A stretch of 8,385 bases of DNA from Chlamydiota bacterium (GTDB taxonomy: Bacteria > Chlamydiota > Chlamydiia > Chlamydiales > SM23-39), in contig JAJFMM010000063.1 of NCBI GenBank assembly GCA_021772165.1, positions 1 through 8,385 on the forward strand. The letters run 5' to 3'. Of the stretch, positions 6,326 to 8,385 are shown piece after piece. Both the position numbers and the translations under genes were made by a program. Within the stretch, counting starts at the first letter, position 1. Each line of letters begins with the position of its first letter. The notes beneath the pieces were generated by a model. That model was not told the DNA's origin. It did not search any database and saw nothing but the letters and a program-made list of their open reading frames with translations.

Positions 6326-6846
6326 TTGCAGCGACACTTTTCACACTACTCACCTGCTCGATTGCCTTTTGGGACCACGTCCACCTACGCCCGACAGACC
6401 TCGACGTCTATCGCCGCAGCATTATTGAAGGGGCACCGCAGCGCTCGCGCCACGCGCTGCAATCGCATCCGGCGAAACAAGAGCGCACCCAAGTACAGAA
6501 AGATTTCTGGATACCGCAAGAGAGCTTTCGCAAACACCTACGCATTATTGGAGAAACCTCCCAGCTCGAGGTGAGCGAACGCAACGGCAAAATGGAAGCG
6601 AGAGAAAAACTCAACCAGCTAGAAGGCTGGATGTTTGAAGAGCATCAAAGCCGACATTTTACAGCAGAAAAAGGGACCTACTACTACCCCTCGCACCGTT
6701 TTTTCGCCCAGAGCGTGCACCTCGAGTTTTTCCGTAATTCCGACATCCCCTTTTTGCAAGGCACCGCAGAGCAAGCGAGCTTTTCCGCCAGCGGAGCATC
6801 CCCTCTCTTCAAAGCAGAAAAACTTAAAGCGGACTTCAACCCATGA
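6307..6846 (+). CDS. lptC: LptC-like inner-membrane-anchored LPS export protein
   Basis: A 179-residue protein with one N-terminal membrane segment (about 4-22) after a short Lys-Arg start, then a periplasmic part. Residues 80-175 are rich in beta-type alternation and include HFTAEKGTYYYPSHRFFAQSVHLEFF (118-141 region), which resembles the LptC/OstA pattern 'A-x-x-a-x-Y-x-x-x-x-x-x-x-x-x-V-x-l-x-f'. LptC sits on the LptB2FG complex and passes LPS to LptA. The identification relies on topology, size and position between kdsA and the lptA-like and lptB genes, as in the E. coli lptC-lptA-lptB order, more than on sequence identity. The start ATG 6307 lies inside the end of kdsA with GAGG (6293-6296) upstream; the stop overlaps the next start (ATGA). 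Confidence 0.7.
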   Translation: MLKRTLIAATLFTLLTCSIAFWDHVHLRPTDLDVYRRSIIEGAPQRSRHALQSHPAKQERTQVQKDFWIPQESFRKHLRIIGETSQLEVSERNGKMEAREKLNQLEGWMFEEHQSRHFTAEKGTYYYPSHRFFAQSVHLEFFRNSDIPFLQGTAEQASFSASGASPLFKAEKLKADFNP

Positions 6847-7715
6847 TCCTAGCCGCAGCCCTCTACCAACTGATCGCCGCACATGCAGAATATGACGGCC
6901 AAGACCTGATCCTCACTAAAGACGTCTCCATCACACATCCCCTAGGCACACTCTACGCCCAGCGCGCACACCTGCAGCACGTAAAAATCGATGAAGACAC
7001 ACCCTTTCAGCGCATGGAACTGCAAGAAAAGATCCTGATCCATGCAAAAACCGGAGAGCGCATCATCGAACTCACCTCGGACAGTGCAAACGGAGAGATC
7101 AACACAGGCGCGCTCTACACCTTCCAGAGCCTCAACTTTGAAGGCAACGTTGAGTGCAGGAGCAGCGATGCCTTCGCAGCAAAAGCCCCTCAAGCGCGCT
7201 ACTCAGCGCTACCCGGACAGCAAGGCAACCTCGAGCTCTACCCCACCTGCCAACTCTCCTTTCAGGAAGCGACACTCAAAAGCGAAGGCCCCCTCACCCT
7301 CCGCCTCCAAGAAAACCTCGCAGAAACGGAACACCCCCTCCAGTATCAAGACGCCTTTGTGCGCATCGAAGCACAAAACGGGCGCCTCACCTACCTAAAC
7401 GTTGCGAACCACATCGAGCCACAGGCGATCTATTGCGACGGCCAAGTGCGCCTCTACTCACAAGAGAGCTACGCGCTGGCCGACCAACTCGTTTATTTTC
7501 CGGCATCGCAAACACTGCACCTCTTTGCGCATCAACCGGGACGCGTACTTTTTTGGAAATCGGACGGCAGCATCCAAGTGAGTGCGCCGGAAGTACAAGC
7601 GCGTTTTGATCGAAAAGAGCAGAAAGAAGAGATCCAGGGAATAGGGGATGTACACTTCACCTTTGACCTCGATGAGAAAAACAGAATTGAAACCCTTTTT
7701 GGAAAGTACCTATGA
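6843..7715 (+). CDS. lptA: LptA/OstA-like LPS transport protein, long form
   Basis: A 290-residue protein with OstA-like (LptA N-terminal) repeats. Residues 12-45 (AAHAEYDGQDLILTKDVSIT..., then GTLYAQRAHL) match the start of an LptA domain; FEGNVECRSSDAFAAKAPQARY (99-120) and IYCDGQVRLYSQESYALADQ (196-215) onward to about 273 repeat the 'G-n-V ... A-d-x-x-x-Y' pattern. LptA monomers stack into a periplasmic bridge that carries LPS. Standard LptA is 160-185 residues, so this one probably holds extra jellyroll strands or a second domain. The domain begins almost at residue 1: only MILAAALYQLIAAHA precedes it, without a positive charge, so a normal signal peptide is lacking or very short (possible AHA cleavage). 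An in-frame stop at 6825-6827 and no earlier start codon exclude a longer N-terminus. GGA (6831-6833) may serve as ribosome binding site. Confidence 0.72.
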   Translation: MILAAALYQLIAAHAEYDGQDLILTKDVSITHPLGTLYAQRAHLQHVKIDEDTPFQRMELQEKILIHAKTGERIIELTSDSANGEINTGALYTFQSLNFEGNVECRSSDAFAAKAPQARYSALPGQQGNLELYPTCQLSFQEATLKSEGPLTLRLQENLAETEHPLQYQDAFVRIEAQNGRLTYLNVANHIEPQAIYCDGQVRLYSQESYALADQLVYFPASQTLHLFAHQPGRVLFWKSDGSIQVSAPEVQARFDRKEQKEEIQGIGDVHFTFDLDEKNRIETLFGKYL

Positions 7716-7807
7716 AAGCAAAAATAGCTTGCTATAATTTAGGGCAGTCCACAAAAAACCATTTCGTTGACGTCAACAAAATGGTCTACAGAAAAAACAG
7801 GCTTTAG
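7712..7807 (+). CDS. Possible 31-codon leader peptide between lptA and lptB
   Basis: An ATG at 7712 overlaps the lptA stop (ATGA), and the frame runs 31 codons (MKAKIACYNLGQSTKNHFVD..., ending KNRL) to TAG at 7805-7807, two bases before the lptB ATG. It therefore fills the gap exactly and would couple translation from lptA to lptB. Against it being a real gene: no recognisable family, and its codons coincide with a promoter-like box and a dyad. I regard it as a candidate only. Confidence 0.25.
   Translation: MKAKIACYNLGQSTKNHFVDVNKMVYRKNRL
7731..7739 (+). promoter_or_regulatory. Extended -10 promoter upstream of lptB
   Basis: TGCTATAAT is a perfect extended -10 element (TGN plus consensus TATAAT at 7734-7739). 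No good -35 lies at the right distance, which extended -10 promoters can tolerate. It overlaps a small dyad ATAGC-TT-GCTAT (7725-7736). Transcription would begin near 7746, giving lptB its own supply beside operon read-through. Confidence 0.5.
7758..7785. promoter_or_regulatory. 28-nt dyad between lptA and lptB, candidate operator or mRNA hairpin
   Basis: Arms 7758-7771 and 7772-7785 are reverse complements with a single mismatch (13 of 14 positions) and no spacer; the centre is TTGACGTCAA. It lies about 12-40 nt downstream of the predicted start of the extended -10 promoter and 24 nt before the lptB start. A gapless dyad of this length suits a dimeric DNA-binding protein; as RNA it could also form a hairpin. 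No U-run follows, so it is not an intrinsic terminator. Confidence 0.5.
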
Positions 7808-7809
7808 AA

Positions 7810-8385
7810 ATGACCCTTCTTGAAGTGCGCGATCTCGTGAAACAATACGGTGGCAGACCCGTCGTAAACGGACTTTCCTTCCACGTCAATCCCGGAGAAG
7901 CCGTCGGCCTACTCGGCCCCAACGGAGCGGGAAAGACAACAGCATTTTACATGACCGTGGGCCTGATTCGTCCAGACCGAGGAGAAGTGTTTTTCAAAGG
8001 GGAAAATGTATCCCACCTACCGATACACCAGCGCGCGAAAATGGGCCTCGGCTACCTAGCGCAAGAACCCTCCGTCTTTCGACAACTCACAGTAGAAGAG
8101 AACATCCTCTGCATCCTGGAAACGCTCCCCATCACGAAAGAAGAGAGACAAAAGCGACTCACCCACTTCCTGGGAGAGCTTCACCTCGAGCCGCTGCGCA
8201 AAAAAAAGGCCGCCAGCCTCTCCGGCGGAGAGAGAAGACGCCTGGAAATCACGCGCGCGCTCGTCACCGAACCTTCGCTCCTACTCCTAGACGAACCCTT
8301 TGCCAACATCGACCCGATCGCAGTGCAAGACGTGAAAAACCTGATCCGCCACCTGCTGAAACTCTCGATCAGCGTGCTCATCACA
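7810..8385 (+). CDS. lptB: LptB, ATPase of the LPS export ABC transporter (3' end beyond window)
   Basis: The cytoplasmic ATPase of LptB2FG, which powers extraction of LPS from the inner membrane. The first 192 residues are present: Walker A GPNGAGKT (36-43), Q-loop Q85 in YLAQEPSVFRQLTVEENI (LptB-typical), ABC signature LSGGERRRLEITRAL (137-151) and Walker B LLLLDEP (157-163) followed by FANIDPIAV, another LptB hallmark. LptB usually has about 240 residues, so some 50, including the switch histidine, lie past the window edge. The frame is open to the last base. ATG 7810 has AGG (7799-7801) at 8-nt spacing. It follows the lptA-like gene after a 94-nt gap, the largest in the operon, with its own promoter-like signals. 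Confidence 0.95.
   Translation, partial: MTLLEVRDLVKQYGGRPVVNGLSFHVNPGEAVGLLGPNGAGKTTAFYMTVGLIRPDRGEVFFKGENVSHLPIHQRAKMGLGYLAQEPSVFRQLTVEENILCILETLPITKEERQKRLTHFLGELHLEPLRKKKAASLSGGERRRLEITRALVTEPSLLLLDEPFANIDPIAVQDVKNLIRHLLKLSISVLIT

Noticed and set aside
6800..6850. Programmed -1 frameshift fusing the LptC-like and LptA-like proteins
   Set aside because: The lptA frame has a stop at 6825-6827 and no slippery heptamer lies between that stop and the lptC stop; the ATGA overlap fits ordinary coupled translation.
7154..7609. 151-codon plus-strand frame overlapping lptA
   Set aside because: Its translation is Pro/Arg/Ser-rich, typical of an off-frame reading of C-rich coding DNA; the OstA-like frame explains the region.

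Overview
This 8.4 kb window comes from a Gram-negative bacterium that makes Kdo-containing LPS. My best guess is a chlamydia-like (Chlamydiae) organism. The layout fits what I remember, unchecked, of Chlamydia trachomatis: an RluD-type pseudouridine synthase beside a small KH protein, a tRNA-Arg, then kdsA leading into an lptB-type ABC gene. The whole window is densely coding and shows no transposase, phage gene or CRISPR array.

Left part (1-3185). The window opens with the last codons of an upstream gene, probably an RluD-type pseudouridine synthase. A small KH-domain RNA-binding protein (khpA) with a long acidic tail follows. A perfect 13-bp hairpin separates it from a converging 2.6-kb gene on the minus strand. 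That gene encodes an 860-residue protein carrying every hallmark of a manganese-type family II pyrophosphatase (DHH superfamily), stretched by a long N-terminal extension, a CBS-like insert between motifs I and II, and an enlarged C-terminal half. A tRNA-Arg(UCU) lies 24 nt upstream of it on the same strand, so tRNA and mRNA are probably one transcript.

Middle (3186-3384). A divergent intergenic region holds the probable tRNA promoter and a 79-nt near-perfect hairpin bounded by TA dinucleotides, which looks like a miniature inverted-repeat element.

Right part (3385-8385). A tightly packed plus-strand operon runs: secreted serine carboxypeptidase (S10), dapB, kdsA, lptC-like, lptA-like, lptB (cut by the window end). 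Most junctions are ATGA overlaps. The genes join DAP/lysine synthesis, Kdo synthesis and LPS transport to the outer membrane, so the operon is mainly about the cell envelope; the carboxypeptidase is the odd member. The only gap, between lptA and lptB, contains an extended -10 promoter, a 28-nt dyad and a 31-codon ORF that fills it exactly.
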